From contig NC_079492.1 in the NCBI RefSeq assembly GCF_020520425.1, forward strand, positions 138,760,361 through 138,824,360: DNA of 64,000 bases, in the 5' to 3' direction. The translations under genes and the position numbers were made by a program. This DNA comes from Spinacia oleracea (taxonomy: Eukaryota; Streptophyta; Magnoliopsida; Caryophyllales; Amaranthaceae). Positions 21,563 to 31,670 of the stretch are shown piece after piece. How positions within the stretch are numbered: the stretch's first letter is position 1; each line of letters opens with the position of its first letter. The notes below the pieces were generated by a model. The model made no database searches. It was not told where the DNA came from and worked only from the letters and a program-made list of their open reading frames with translations.

Positions 21563-22837
21563 TTACAGAGTAGTTGTGAATTTGAAGTTTGAGCAATGAG
21601 TCCGGAGTCCGCTAAGTGGGCCACCGAAGCCCAACACTGAGTTGCCTAGATCGAATTTGAGTGGAATATCCTGCATTTGGTATATCCCGATGTTGATATT
21701 AGCTCTGTATTCATTTTTACCATTTACAAAAGCCAGGCATAACACTCCGGGTTTGGCCTCCACCATGGAGTTCAGCCCAAAAATGGACCAAACTGCACCC
21801 TGGCCCTCCAGCTCGAGATCGATGCTGGGAACACTCGGGCCCAATAGAGTCGATTTGAAATGTTTTGACTCGTAGCAAAGCCCAAAGGGTGCTACAGCCT
21901 TCGCTTTTGGCACGTTAGAGAGTTGCTTAGAGAAAAATGAAGTAATGGCCTTGTATGTGGATCCTTCTATAACGGTGTAAGGCAACAAAGTGTTGAATGT
22001 GGTTCCGCCACCGGAACCCGTATCCTTTACTGATAGCAGAGTAGTGTTTAGGCCAGGGATAGGCTTTTGGTTGATTTTAATGGACTTGACGTTGATGTAG
22101 TATTCATCAAATGGGCTTATGGTCAACGGCGTGTATTGGAGACTCTTTGATATGTCGATTCCTGGTAGGAAACTGTAAGGCCCATCTGACCCGAAGAAAA
22201 TGACCCCGTCAGCAGTGGAGGTAGATGGGATGCACATAGTGAAAATGGGCTTAAACCCAAGTCTAGAGGCAAGCACATTTTGTAATGCAATGGGAGCATG
22301 GGCCAGGCCAGCTACCCCTTGTACACCTTTGGGTAACCGCGATTCAACGAGGTCGGATGGCGCGCAGGTGAAGAGGTAGTCTGGTATACGGACCAATGGT
22401 CCGGGATTGTAACCATTGGTTGAACTTAAAGCGATGACATCCTGAGCTAGCTCACCGACGGTGCTTTGGTGGGTCACCGGATTCTCTAATGAATAACCAC
22501 ATGTATTAGTATGACAAAATGGTCTAGCACCTTGGCAACTAGTAAAGCAATAGCGAGTATCGGCTATTTTACATTGGACTGAATCACACTTGGGCTGGCT
22601 AAAGGTTGATGAGTTGTAGTTGGTTTCGCAATTAGCCCAAACATGGCGGGTGTTTAGGTCAATGAGGAAGCCCACGGGGATAAGGGGGGTTCGTCCGTAA
22701 ATGTTGGCTACTAAAAGTTTAGTAGCAGCATCTTGGTGTATTGGTAAAACAAGTGGTGAAGCAGAAGCTTGGCTAAAAAGGGTGGTGGAAGAGAAGAATG
22801 AAAGTAATGTGAAAAAGAGGAGAGCAACATGAGCCAT
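21563..22837 (-). CDS. Basic 7S globulin / TAXI-type xylanase-inhibitor-like protein
   Basis: 424 aa, intronless and intact. An N-terminal signal peptide (MAHVALLFFTLLSFFSS..., cleavage near residue 26) predicts secretion to the apoplast. The body has the pepsin-like two-domain fold of the EDGP / basic 7S globulin / TAXI group: LLVANIYGRTPLIPVGF, then LIDLNTRHVWANC at the first active-site position, a cysteine-rich N-lobe (CDSVQC, YCFTSC, FCHTNTCGY), GVAGLAHAPIALQNVLASR, FFGSDGPY, and the C-terminal GIYQMQDIPLKFDLG. The first motif reads D-L-N instead of D-T/S-G. The second-site region (GGGTTFNTLLPYTVIE) lacks the catalytic Asp in its usual place, so it is predicted proteolytically inactive. 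Relatives inhibit microbial xylanases or xyloglucanases or act in defence; the target here is inferred, not shown. It is 65-70% or more identical by eye to the gene at 27590. Confidence 0.92.
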   Translation of the reverse strand: MAHVALLFFTLLSFFSSTTLFSQASASPLVLPIHQDAATKLLVANIYGRTPLIPVGFLIDLNTRHVWANCETNYNSSTFSQPKCDSVQCKIADTRYCFTSCQGARPFCHTNTCGYSLENPVTHQSTVGELAQDVIALSSTNGYNPGPLVRIPDYLFTCAPSDLVESRLPKGVQGVAGLAHAPIALQNVLASRLGFKPIFTMCIPSTSTADGVIFFGSDGPYSFLPGIDISKSLQYTPLTISPFDEYYINVKSIKINQKPIPGLNTTLLSVKDTGSGGGTTFNTLLPYTVIEGSTYKAITSFFSKQLSNVPKAKAVAPFGLCYESKHFKSTLLGPSVPSIDLELEGQGAVWSIFGLNSMVEAKPGVLCLAFVNGKNEYRANINIGIYQMQDIPLKFDLGNSVLGFGGPLSGLRTHCSNFKFTTTL

Positions 22838-22899
22838 TTGGATTTGATTTGATTGTTTAGGAGTATGATTGTTTGAAGAAACATAACTTGTTGATAAGG

Positions 22900-22909
22900 T
22901 ATATATAAT
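22900..22909 (-). promoter_or_regulatory. TATA box of the TAXI-like gene at 21563-22837
   Basis: CATTATATATA on the minus strand about 65 bp upstream of the ATG. The paralogue at 28870 has the same sequence at a matching distance, which supports a real promoter element. Confidence 0.65.
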
Positions 22910-22999
22910 GAAACATTGATGTGCATGAGTTTCTTTTTAAATCATATATTAATCCCTTAGTTACTCCTGGTTGGAATCTTTTAAGATATTAATCCAAAT

Positions 23000-23960
23000 G
23001 AAATTTAATACTCTACCAAAAAACTCTACCGACAAATAAAAGTATATTTCAAAACATAAGTACATGTAGAGTTTTGTTTGATTTGTTTTCTCAATATCAA
23101 CTTTCTTTTATATATTCTATTATGTTTTACTCTCTTCGTTCCCATGTATTTAATATGTTTTAAGGAAATTTGGTGAAATATTACCTTTAAGTATGGTGGT
23201 TTTGTGAATTGCTACTTTTTGCGCAATTAATTTACTTGGTATTTTATTGTGTGATGGTTGGTAGTGGTGTTTTTAATTATTATTATAGTTGGTGGATAGT
23301 GAAGTACTCCGTATTTTATTATTGTTAGTCGGTAGTTTGGTTTTTTATTATTATTTTAGTTGGTATTAAGGTGTTTTTTCTTTTCATTTTATTTTATTAT
23401 AAGCCAGTAAAATGTGAGTTCAAGCTAAAGCGTCAATACCTTATAAGGAAAGTAAGAGAAGAGTGTAAATAAATGAGGACGGTTTTATATAAAAAGACAG
23501 TCAAGTAATTAGGGTGATTTTATTTCAAATCTGGATGTGAATTTTTAAATAAGTCTCATGCAAGACTCTTACAATAGAGTGGGGAGAAACTCAATGTAGA
23601 TTGTAGAGGGAAGGTGGGTTATTAATTGCAAACTCCAATTAAGACTCCATTTGATGGGCCATTTGAGTGAGTTTATCTTTTTTTTTTTTTTTTTGACATT
23701 AGCTAATAGAACTAGAACTTAAAACATAGTACTAAACGAAAGAAATTAATACACATTATTTTAAAGAAATTCAGTTGAGTTTGTAGTAAATGCAGGGATA
23801 AATTGCAAAAGTAAAGAGAGTCTTAAAATTATTGAAAAATTGATTTGACAAAGTTTAGAATTTAGGGTTGAGCTTGAGGGATAAATTAAGCTTGGGTCAT
23901 TGCAGATATTTTTATGTTCAAATGTTGAATCAGGAATAAAAAACATTAAAAGATAAGGTA
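23000..23960. other. Extra DNA in the promoter of the middle TAXI-like gene
   Basis: AT-rich, non-coding. Homology with the upstream region of the 28870 gene resumes at about 23965 (CACGTG block), whereas in that gene the block is only about 190 bp from the ATG. Nearly 1 kb was therefore gained here or lost there. A Stowaway-like start (TACTCTCTTCGTTCCCATG, about 23131) is present without a clear partner. Confidence 0.45.
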
Positions 23961-23981
23961 AAAAATTAGATGTCATATTTT

Positions 23982-23987
23982 CACGTG
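23982..23987. promoter_or_regulatory. Conserved G-box CACGTG upstream of TAXI-like gene (middle copy)
   Basis: TTTTCACGTGTC here and CTTCACGTGTTT at 29062-29067, each followed by an ATTATTAA...GGCTGGTGAT/GGCTAGTGAT block and TTGCAAGT. The shared block upstream of two paralogues suggests an ancestral promoter module. CACGTG is a known bZIP/bHLH site. Confidence 0.5.
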
Positions 23988-24100
23988 TCTTTGTTTTAGT
24001 ATTATTATTAAGGCTGGTGATGTGTTGATTGATTGGGGGTTTGCAAGTGCAAATAGATTATTGTAAAGTTTGGAAGTTCCAAAATGTTTCAGCAATAATA

Positions 24101-24451
24101 CTCCCACCGTCTTTTAGGGTATTTCATTTTGTTTGTTATATGGAAGAATCTTTCTATTTATAAACTTATTATAGTGTTATTTTTTGTCCCCACTCTTAAT
24201 TTTAATTGGTCAACTTTTTCAACTGATTAAATTTATTTACCATTTCCCAAGTATGTTAAGTTAGCAATCTTTGTGCTTTTTCATTATTGGTTCATTTTGA
24301 TAAATAAAACAATCTTATTGGTTATTATAGTGATTAATGGATTGAGGTTTTATTTGGGTTAATTTTTTTAATAAAAAAGAAAAGAATCTCTATTATACAT
24401 TAATAAACGTGCAAAAGTCCAAACGTAACGAACAAAATGAAACTGAGGGAG
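24101..24451. mobile_element. Stowaway-like MITE (copy related to 58131)
   Basis: Begins CTCCCACCGTCTTTTAG and ends CTGAGGGAG, with flanking TA dinucleotides (24099-24100 and 24452-24453), as expected for Tc1/mariner-type Stowaway elements. The interior shares long runs such as CCCAAGTATGTTAAGTTAGC with 58131-58607. Confidence 0.78.
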
Positions 24452-24762
24452 TAATATTTTCTAATCACATTGCTTTCTGTACTCTTAATATCTTATGCTA
24501 ATATACACGAAGCACTATGCTATCTCATTGCTTTATGTACTCTTATACTTAAAAATGTTAAGATGCTCTAAATAATAAAGAGTAGTATTATCAAATATAT
24601 ATGGAGATCTTGGGTATCATATTACATTATTACGGGACATATTACACGTACTCATTACGTGGAAAAGAAAATAATAACTACCCTAATAATTCAATTATCT
24701 CTACTTGTATTAAATTTTTTTCTTATTATTAGGATTAACCGAAATCTGAAGTTGGTTTTACT

Positions 24763-25374
24763 TAGGTGTGCAAACGAGTCAACCCGAGCTGAGTTACTAC
24801 TCTGTTTATGTTTGTGTCCATTTTAATTTAGGCGAGTTCGAGTCTGAGCCCGAGTTTGAGTTTTCAACCAAGCTTAAAAATATGTCCAACCTCGGTTCGT
24901 TTAAGAGATTTTGTGTTCATAAACTGTTCGTGAATTATAATCAAATCGAGTTCATAAACGAGCTTTTTATAAATGATCGATCTTTGCGCTTTAGAGTTTA
25001 ACTTGTTTAATTTGAAAATATACTTTGGAATATGTACTACTTTAGAAATTTATATTCAATTTTTTTACAAAAAGATTCCATTGTATATTTTTCGGGTATG
25101 AAAAGTCAAAATATGATCTTTACCTATAATAAACAATTATGTACGAGAAATTTGATTATGAACATGAATAGACGAGGTTGTTCATGAACGTAAATAAATC
25201 AAGTTACGTTGTTCATGAACTAAATAGCATATGCATGTTCATGTTCAAGCTCGTTTGTTAAACGAGCATCAAAAGTTGTTCAAACTTGACTCATTTATTA
25301 AATAAATGAACATGAACGTGCTTTAGCTGAGCCCAAGCATTGATTAAGAGTCTCTCAACTCATTTACACCTCTA
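24763..25374. mobile_element. hAT-type non-autonomous element (MITE)
   Basis: Termini TAGGTGTGCAAACGAGTC and its imperfect inverse at CAACTCATTTACACCTCTA. 8-bp duplications GTTTTACT (24755-24762) and ATTTTACT (25375-25382) differ at one base. The interior contains repeated GTTCATGAAC palindromes and GAGCTCGTT-like motifs. The ORF across its left end is not a gene. Confidence 0.78.
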
Positions 25375-25455
25375 ATTTTACTAAAGATTACTTTTTCTTT
25401 TATAGTCAAATTTGTTCATTAATAAAACATGACACATACAAAAGATATAAATCTA

Positions 25456-25783
25456 GAAAGGGTGATGATAAAGGTCGCAAGTTGCGACAACATTTAGTTG
25501 TCGCAATCTTACGTGTCGCAGTTTAATTGGTACATATAGGCGACACGTAGGCTATAAGTCATAATAATATTTTTACTATCAATGCAATATTTTTACTATG
25601 AAAATATGTAAATAAGGAAATAAATTAGAATATTAAGATTTTCCTAGTTTTTTTTGAAACATTTAAAGTAGGATATATAAATTAAATATTTTATTTTCCA
25701 ATTAAAATAATGACACATAAGCATGTCATGTCATCATTGTGACACGGCTTAAAGGTCGCATGTTGCGACCTTTATCATTTTCG
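25456..25783. mobile_element. Mutator-type MITE with palindromic termini
   Basis: The ends carry ATGATAAAGGTCGCAA in inverted orientation, flanked by exact ATAAATCTA duplications (25447-25455 and 25784-25792; 9 bp). Just inside each end is a second palindrome: GTCGCAAGTTGCGAC on the left and GTCGCATGTTGCGAC on the right. The interior is AT-rich and non-coding. Confidence 0.8.
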
Positions 25784-25792
25784 ATAAATCTA

Positions 25793-27125
25793 ACCCATTC
25801 AAACATAATATATATCGAAAATACATTTGTTGATCGGGGATTTGGAAAATAAGTATATTAAAATAAATGACAAGTACCGTGTGAGAGGAGAGAATGAATT
25901 TATTACAATGAGTGCCTAAAACCTATTTATAGTAAAGGAAATACAATTCGCAACCCTAATTGATGTCGCCAATTCTTCAATTGAATTGCTACAGAGATAC
26001 TCCCTCCTTCGATCATGACAACTCGAATGTAGTATCAGGACGTACGTGATTGTCGCTTAGTTCATTATAGCATGTGCTTGTGGACCATTTGTTCCATTGT
26101 TTATCCTCTTCCTCCTTCCTCTATAATTGTTGCCTCGTTGCTCACATTATTACTAATGAGTAATGATGTGTTTTACGTTTGAAGAGGTTTGATTCGACTT
26201 CTTCGGTCTTCCATAACTGTTAAATTTCTAAGAATATGAAATGGGTCAGGGACTCAGGGCAACCTAGAAGGAGAATTAGGTCTACTTATAAGTCTGATAT
26301 AGGTTTTACATTAAAATCAATTGTTAATATAATAGTGAAAGTAACTCCACAATCTTATAATGTGGTATTTTCTCTCATATTTCTTCAACGTGACAATAGC
26401 CCACCTTCTACATGATTACGTACACATCCAAGTTTTGCCACGTAATAACTTGAATAAATAAGGATATTTTATCTCAAAACTAGTGCATCATTAGTGTAAT
26501 TTTTTTTATCGATAATGTTAAATAAACATAGGTTAATCTACCCCCTAGTATTTTCGTTTTAACTACTTTAGCTGTTATTTGATGATTGCCGTATTTAAGA
26601 CAACAATCAACTTCCAATTTGTTAAATTTAATCATGCAAACAAGCAGGACTGAACTTACTTGATAAGTGTTGTACTTTAGATCCTAGAAAGTATACGTCT
26701 CAATTCCTACCAAGTAAGTGTTTACTGTTTAGAGGTAAGTTTCTCTCATCTCCCCCCTACTCCTAAGTACTTCACCCGTTTTAAAATAGTTACGGTATTT
26801 TTTTTGCACTATTCACTAATCTACTTTGTATATTTTGTGAAAACTAATTTTTTATAATTTTTACTTATCGATAATTAAAGATATTAACACCCAAAAAAAA
26901 AATTAAAAGTATAATCTATTCAAATTATCATTGACACACGTAAAAATAAAAAGGTTTAAACTTGCAATTAAAAAGAAATGGAGCGGTACTTGGCTTGCAA
27001 TAAATACGAGTAGGATTTACACGAGCCCATTAACTAGGAATGGAAACCAAGCAGGGCACGTGAAAATTTCCCCTACCCACGCTATCCACTTCTATTTGGA
27101 ATATGTGGCACTTCTAATAAGAATT
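25793..27125. other. Spacer without recognised genes
   Basis: Non-coding and AT-rich. A stretch around 25850-25960 (TATTTATAGTAAAGGAAATAC, TTATTACAATGAGTGCC) resembles an LTR promoter but no second LTR, PBS or TSD was found. A Stowaway-like start (CTTCACCCGTTTTAAAATAG, about 26770) lacks a partner. Confidence 0.5.
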
Positions 27126-27133
27126 CCGAAAAT

Positions 27134-27323
27134 CAGTGGCGGATCCAGAATAACATAGCTGTGGGTGCAAAATATTTTTTCTTTATCTTAGTGAGTGCAA
27201 ATTGACAAATTGTATAAAAAAAATTACAAAATTTCTGATTTTATAGTAAAATTTTCCAAAAATCTACATTCTAAGTGGCATACAAATTTTCCAAAATTTT
27301 CTTGAACATTGGCTCCGTCCCTG
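27134..27323. mobile_element. hAT-type MITE
   Basis: Starts CAGTGGCGGATCCAG and ends TGGCTCCGTCCCTG, a common plant hAT terminus. 8-bp duplications CCGAAAAT and TCGAAAAT (27126-27133, 27324-27331) differ at one base. It lies about 270 bp downstream of the TAXI-like gene at 27590. Confidence 0.82.
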
Positions 27324-27589
27324 TCGAAAATGATACACGTCATTATTATTTCCGAAAAAGGGTGTATGACATACAAATGTTACACTTGACTCATAGACAA
27401 AAAATGTACTGGCATTTATTTTAGAATCAAACTTTTGCTTATGATCCTGAACATGCTTGTTTTGGAGGAAGTGATTTTAATATTTTATATTTTATAACAT
27501 AGAAAACTGTTAATATCACGGTAAATGTAGATATGCTAAAATCACTTTTTGGTGTGTGAAAATCACTTCACTTGTTTTGGATGCAAGAT

Positions 27590-28870
27590 TTATGCAGAAG
27601 TCTTGAAGTCGAAGTTTGAGCAATGAGTCCGAACTCCACTAAGTGGGCCACCAAAGCCCAACACTTGCTTTCCTATATCAAATTTGAGTGGAATATCCTG
27701 CATTTGGTATGTACCAATGTTGACATTAGCTCTGTACTCATTCTTACCATTCACAAATGCCAGACATAGCACTCCGGGTCGGGCCTCAACCATGGAGTTC
27801 AACCCAAAAATGGACCAAACTGCATCCTTACCCTCCATCTCGAGATCGATACTGGGTACTCCAGGGCCCAATCGGGTTGATGAGAAATGTTTGGACTCGT
27901 AGCAAAGCCCAAAAGGTGCAACAGGCTTCACTGTTGGCACCTTAGAGAGCTGCTTAGCGAAAAATGAAGTAATGGCCTTAAATGTGGATTCCTCTAAAAT
28001 GGTGTAAGGCAACATGGTATTGAATGTGGTTCCGCCACCGGAACCCGTATCCTTTACCGATAGCAAAGTAACGTTTAGGCCGGGAACGGGCTTTTGGTTA
28101 ATCTTAATGGACTTAACATTGACGTAATATTCATCAAATGGGCTTATGGTTAAGGGTGTGTATTTGAGACTTTTTGATACGTCGATGCCCGGTAGGAAAC
28201 TGTAAGGCCCGTCTGACCCGAAGAAAATGACCCCATCAGCAGAGGAAGTAGATGGGATACACATAGTGAAAATACGCTTAATACCAAGTCTAGAGGCAAG
28301 CACATTTTGTAGCGCGATGGGAGCATGGGCCAGCCCAGCTACTCCTCGAACGCCTTTGGGGAAGCTTGTTTCACCAAAGTTGGCTGGGGCACAGGTGAAT
28401 AAATAGTCACGTACACGGACCAACGGGCCGGGTTTGTACCCGTTGGTCGAACGAATAGCGATGACATCTTGAGCTAACTCACCCACAGTGGCTTGGTGGG
28501 TCACTGGATTCTCCAATGCATACCCACATGTATTAGTATGGCAAAATGCTCTAGCACCTTGGCAATTGGTAAAGCAATAGCGAGTATTGGCTATTTTGCA
28601 TTGGACTGAATCACATTTGGGCTGACTAAAGGTTGTTGAGTTGTATTTGGTCTCGCAAAAAGCCCAAACGTGGCGAGAGTTAAGGTCCACGATGAAGCCC
28701 ACCGGGATAAGGGGGGTTCTTCCGTAAATATTGGCTACTATAAGGTTAGTAGTGGGATCTTTACGGATTGGTACAACTAAAGGTTTAGGGGGAGAAGAAG
28801 AAGCTTGGCTAAAAACGGTAGTGGAAAAGAGTGAAAATATTGTGAAAAAGAGGAGAGCAAACTCAGCCAT
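27590..28870 (-). CDS. Basic 7S globulin / TAXI-type xylanase-inhibitor-like protein
   Basis: 426 aa, intronless. An upstream in-frame ATG at 28930 exists, but the homologous start of the paralogue (MAHVALLFF / MAEFALLFF) and a TATA box at 28936-28945 that overlaps the region after 28930 favour the ATG ending at 28870. A signal peptide is followed by the same fold as the neighbour: LIVANIYGRTPLIPVGF, IVDLNSRHVWAFC, YCFTNCQGARAFCHTNTCGY, GVAGLAHAPIALQNVLASR, FFGSDGPYSFLPGID and QMQDIPLKFDIG. The first site is DLN and the second lacks the catalytic Asp (GGGTTFNTMLPYTILE), so a secreted inhibitor or binding role is inferred rather than protease activity. It is the third member of the tandem cluster, all on the same strand. 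Confidence 0.93.
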   Translation of the reverse strand: MAEFALLFFTIFSLFSTTVFSQASSSPPKPLVVPIRKDPTTNLIVANIYGRTPLIPVGFIVDLNSRHVWAFCETKYNSTTFSQPKCDSVQCKIANTRYCFTNCQGARAFCHTNTCGYALENPVTHQATVGELAQDVIAIRSTNGYKPGPLVRVRDYLFTCAPANFGETSFPKGVRGVAGLAHAPIALQNVLASRLGIKRIFTMCIPSTSSADGVIFFGSDGPYSFLPGIDVSKSLKYTPLTISPFDEYYVNVKSIKINQKPVPGLNVTLLSVKDTGSGGGTTFNTMLPYTILEESTFKAITSFFAKQLSKVPTVKPVAPFGLCYESKHFSSTRLGPGVPSIDLEMEGKDAVWSIFGLNSMVEARPGVLCLAFVNGKNEYRANVNIGTYQMQDIPLKFDIGKQVLGFGGPLSGVRTHCSNFDFKTSA

Positions 28871-28935
28871 TTGATTTGATTTGATTTGATTTGATTTGAG
28901 TTTTAGAAGTATGATTGTATGAAGAAACATAAGTG

Positions 28936-28945
28936 TATATATAAT
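28936..28945 (-). promoter_or_regulatory. TATA box of the TAXI-like gene at 27590-28870
   Basis: GCATTATATATACAC on the minus strand about 65-75 bp upstream of the chosen ATG, equivalent to the element at 22900-22909. The leader contains four or five ATCAA repeats just before the ATG. Confidence 0.65.
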
Positions 28946-29061
28946 GCAAGATTAGTGCGCGTTAAAGATTAAATAAAACAAAGAATCATACTTCCTTCAA
29001 AAAAAAAATAAAAAAAAAATCATACATGATAGATAAGATATGAATTTCTAGCCATTTTCTT

Positions 29062-29067
29062 CACGTG
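29062..29067. promoter_or_regulatory. Conserved G-box CACGTG upstream of TAXI-like gene (right copy)
   Basis: CACGTG about 190 bp upstream of the ATG at 28870, embedded in the block shared with 23965-24060. Confidence 0.5.
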
Positions 29068-29317
29068 TTTTTTTTTGGGAGTATTATTAAATATCAAGGC
29101 TAGTGATAAGAGTGGCTTTTGCAAGTTGCAAGTGGTATGTGATTATTGTAAACGCGTAAGTCCCAAAAAGTTTGACCAATCATAATTTTTCATTGTTAGG
29201 TAATTGTTGGTGTAGTTAAATTTGACACATCAAATTTCTAGTTATAAGTTTATCACTAGTTGGTTATAATACCTTATAGGCTTGTAGCTCCTTATAAACA
29301 TTTTATTTAATATTATA

Positions 29318-29575
29318 CTCCTTCTGCTCCTAAATATTTTTCCCATTTTTCTTTGGCACATATGCTAATGCACATTTTACATCATTAATATATCTAGTTA
29401 CGTGTTATTAAAAATTATAAATTTTTATATTTTTAAAGTACTTATTGAGACGAATCAAACAAAATCACACATGACTGTCTTTTTTCTTATATATTGAACG
29501 TAATTCATAAGATTCCCTTCAACTGTGAATAGTATCAGGATTCTAAATGGGAAAAACATTTAGATTCGGAGGGAG
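29318..29575. mobile_element. Stowaway-like MITE in TAXI-like gene promoter
   Basis: Starts CTCCTTCTGCTCCTAAATA, ends TTTAGATTCGGAGGGAG, flanked by TA (29316-29317, 29576-29577). Inner terminal repeats (TTTTTCCCATTT / AAATGGGAAAAA) are perfect over 12 bp. Confidence 0.8.
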
Positions 29576-29783
29576 TAACATGTTATTTAATACTCCGTAT
29601 ACGAAGTATATTTTTATTTAATTTACCTTTTTTTAATTTTGGTGTCAATGGTTGGTTACCCGCTAATACGTTTTAACCTTTTATAACCAGATCTTTTCTT
29701 ATAACCACTAGAGTTACTCTTATCATTTGTTCTCTTTGCGTGATGTGATAATATAGCTTTTTTCATTAATCACAAAGATAATA

Positions 29784-30103
29784 CTCCCCCCGTCACTTAA
29801 TACTCGCACCGCTTTTCTTTTCGGGTCGTCCCTTAATACTTGCACCGTTTTTATAAATGGAAATTTATATCAATATTATATTATTTCTTACACTTACTTA
29901 CTAACCCAACATACACCCTTATTTCCTACAAAAAATCATTTAAAAATTCACACCCCCACTCACCACCTCTTACACATTTTCCACTAACTATATTATAAAA
30001 AATACCTCACTATCAACTAACACCCATTAAATTAATAAGTCAATTCAAATGTCTTAAGCTCCACACCGGTTAAACCGGTGCGAGTATTAAGGGACAGAGG
30101 GAG
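29784..30103. mobile_element. Stowaway-like MITE
   Basis: Starts CTCCCCCCGTCACTTAATAC, ends GTATTAAGGGACAGAGGGAG, flanked by TA on both sides. The right end contains an internal palindrome ACCGGTTAAACCGGT. Confidence 0.82.
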
Positions 30104-30137
30104 TACAATTAGAACTTTAGAAGGCCCTTCTGTAATA

Positions 30138-30391
30138 CTTCCTTCATTCTTATTTATATGACACAATAGAGTTTTGGACATTATTCACACAACCTCATTT
30201 GACTTCCTTTTTGTGGTTTATACTTAAGTAAATAATAGTCGTGTGGGGTCTTGTTAGATTTGTCTCAATAAATATTTTTTAAATATAATTTTTTGAAATT
30301 TTTCTTATCCAAAAAATAAAGATATTAGTGTTTGAAATCGTGCATTGATAAACGTAAATAAGTTGTGTTATTTAAATAATAGCAGAGGAAG
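30138..30391. mobile_element. Stowaway-like MITE (diverged)
   Basis: Starts CTTCCTTCATTCTTATTTA and ends AAATAATAGCAGAGGAAG, flanked by TA. The ends pair imperfectly but over about 28 bp. Confidence 0.7.
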
Positions 30392-30823
30392 TATGGGTTA
30401 ATCGAAAAGAGGTGCAGGCTATTACAACTTTACGAGTACCAATGCTAAAACTAAAATCAAAAGGGCAGGCTATTACGAGTCAATGCTAAAATTAATATTT
30501 ATGCGGAGTATTTGAGATGGTATGGTCGGTATTGAAGAATACGGAGTATCGAATATTGAGATCTTGGGTTGCATAATACACGCTGTCACGTGCAAAAGTG
30601 GTGGAGACGTGGAGCATGTTTTTTTTCTTTACGAACCAAAAAAAAAACTACAAATATATTTAATTATTATTATAAATCAGATGCTAACAAAGTTAAATAT
30701 TTTACAAAAAGTCAGTGGGAAGCCGAGATACAATTTGGGCCCAACTCCTTTGACAATAGCAAAACATATCCTGGTGAAAATATGAGCAGCAGTGCGTTAT
30801 TATTTGACAGAGATAATTAAATA

Positions 30824-31104
30824 CTCTCCCCGTCTTTTTTTGTTCGACTTTTTGCACGTTTATTCACGACTATCTAATGTGTATTGAAATTCCTATATTT
30901 TTTTAAATTTGAACGAGGAAAGTTACGTTTATTCATAATATTTTCACTTATGTCAAAATGATGATATTGGGAAAATAAGAAAAATTGAATGTCCCAGTAG
31001 AAAAGTGTGAAAGATTAAATGAGGTGATAATATAAAAGGAAATGTAAATAACATTTTGAGACACCAAAAACGGAAACGTAAAGAACAAAAAGAGACGTAG
31101 GTTG
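30824..31104. mobile_element. Stowaway-like MITE (old copy)
   Basis: Starts CTCTCCCCGTCTTTTTTTG. The inner part of the right end is GAACAAAAAGAGACG, which pairs with the left. The outermost right bases are degenerate. Confidence 0.55.
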
Positions 31105-31184
31105 TAGGATTTAATATCTAAGGATATTTGATGTATGATAGACTTCTATTCATATTAGTATTCTTAATCATATTAGGAATTATA

Positions 31185-31374
31185 GGGTCCAAATCCTCCG
31201 TTCCACTCTTGTGTCCCATTCCATGTACCACTTAATTTTATTGGTCCACAACATTAAATTATAATAATTTATTATTATTATTTTAATTAAGAAATTGTAA
31301 TTTAATGAGGTAGACCAATAGAATCAAGTGGTACATATAATGGGACACAAGAGTGGGACAGAGGATTCGAACCC
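31185..31374. mobile_element. Mutator-type MITE with long terminal inverted repeats
   Basis: 190 bp that is almost all inverted repeat, arms about 60-70 bp: CTTGTGTCCCATTCCATGTA near the left, TACATATAATGGGACACAAG near the right, outer ends GGGTCC.../...GAACCC. 9-bp duplications GGAATTATA (31176-31184) and GAAATTATA (31375-31383) differ at one base. Confidence 0.8.
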
Positions 31375-31670
31375 GAAATTATATTGTAATCTCAATATAT
31401 TTGATCAATAGAATACTCTCCTATTCACGGAGTTTCACGATATCTAATATGATATCACAACTTAGATTGTAGATTTAGGTTCCAAATTTATTTATTTACG
31501 ATCTTGGAAATAATACGAAATCACTTTTTGTTCGCTTCCGCATAATTTTTTGGTTCAAGGCCTTTAATTCCTTGCGTATGCTTTTCCACCACTTTTCCCA
31601 TATTATTAATTCTTGCAGTGTAGTATTGTTTGCATAAGGACAAATTCAACCGCATAGTTAATTACGTAGC

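Noticed and set aside
24768..25001. ORF at the left end of the hAT element
   Set aside because: It lies within a TSD-bounded MITE and has no homology.
25800..26000. Possible solo LTR
   Set aside because: A TATA-like tract is present, but no partner LTR, TG/CA ends or TSD could be confirmed.
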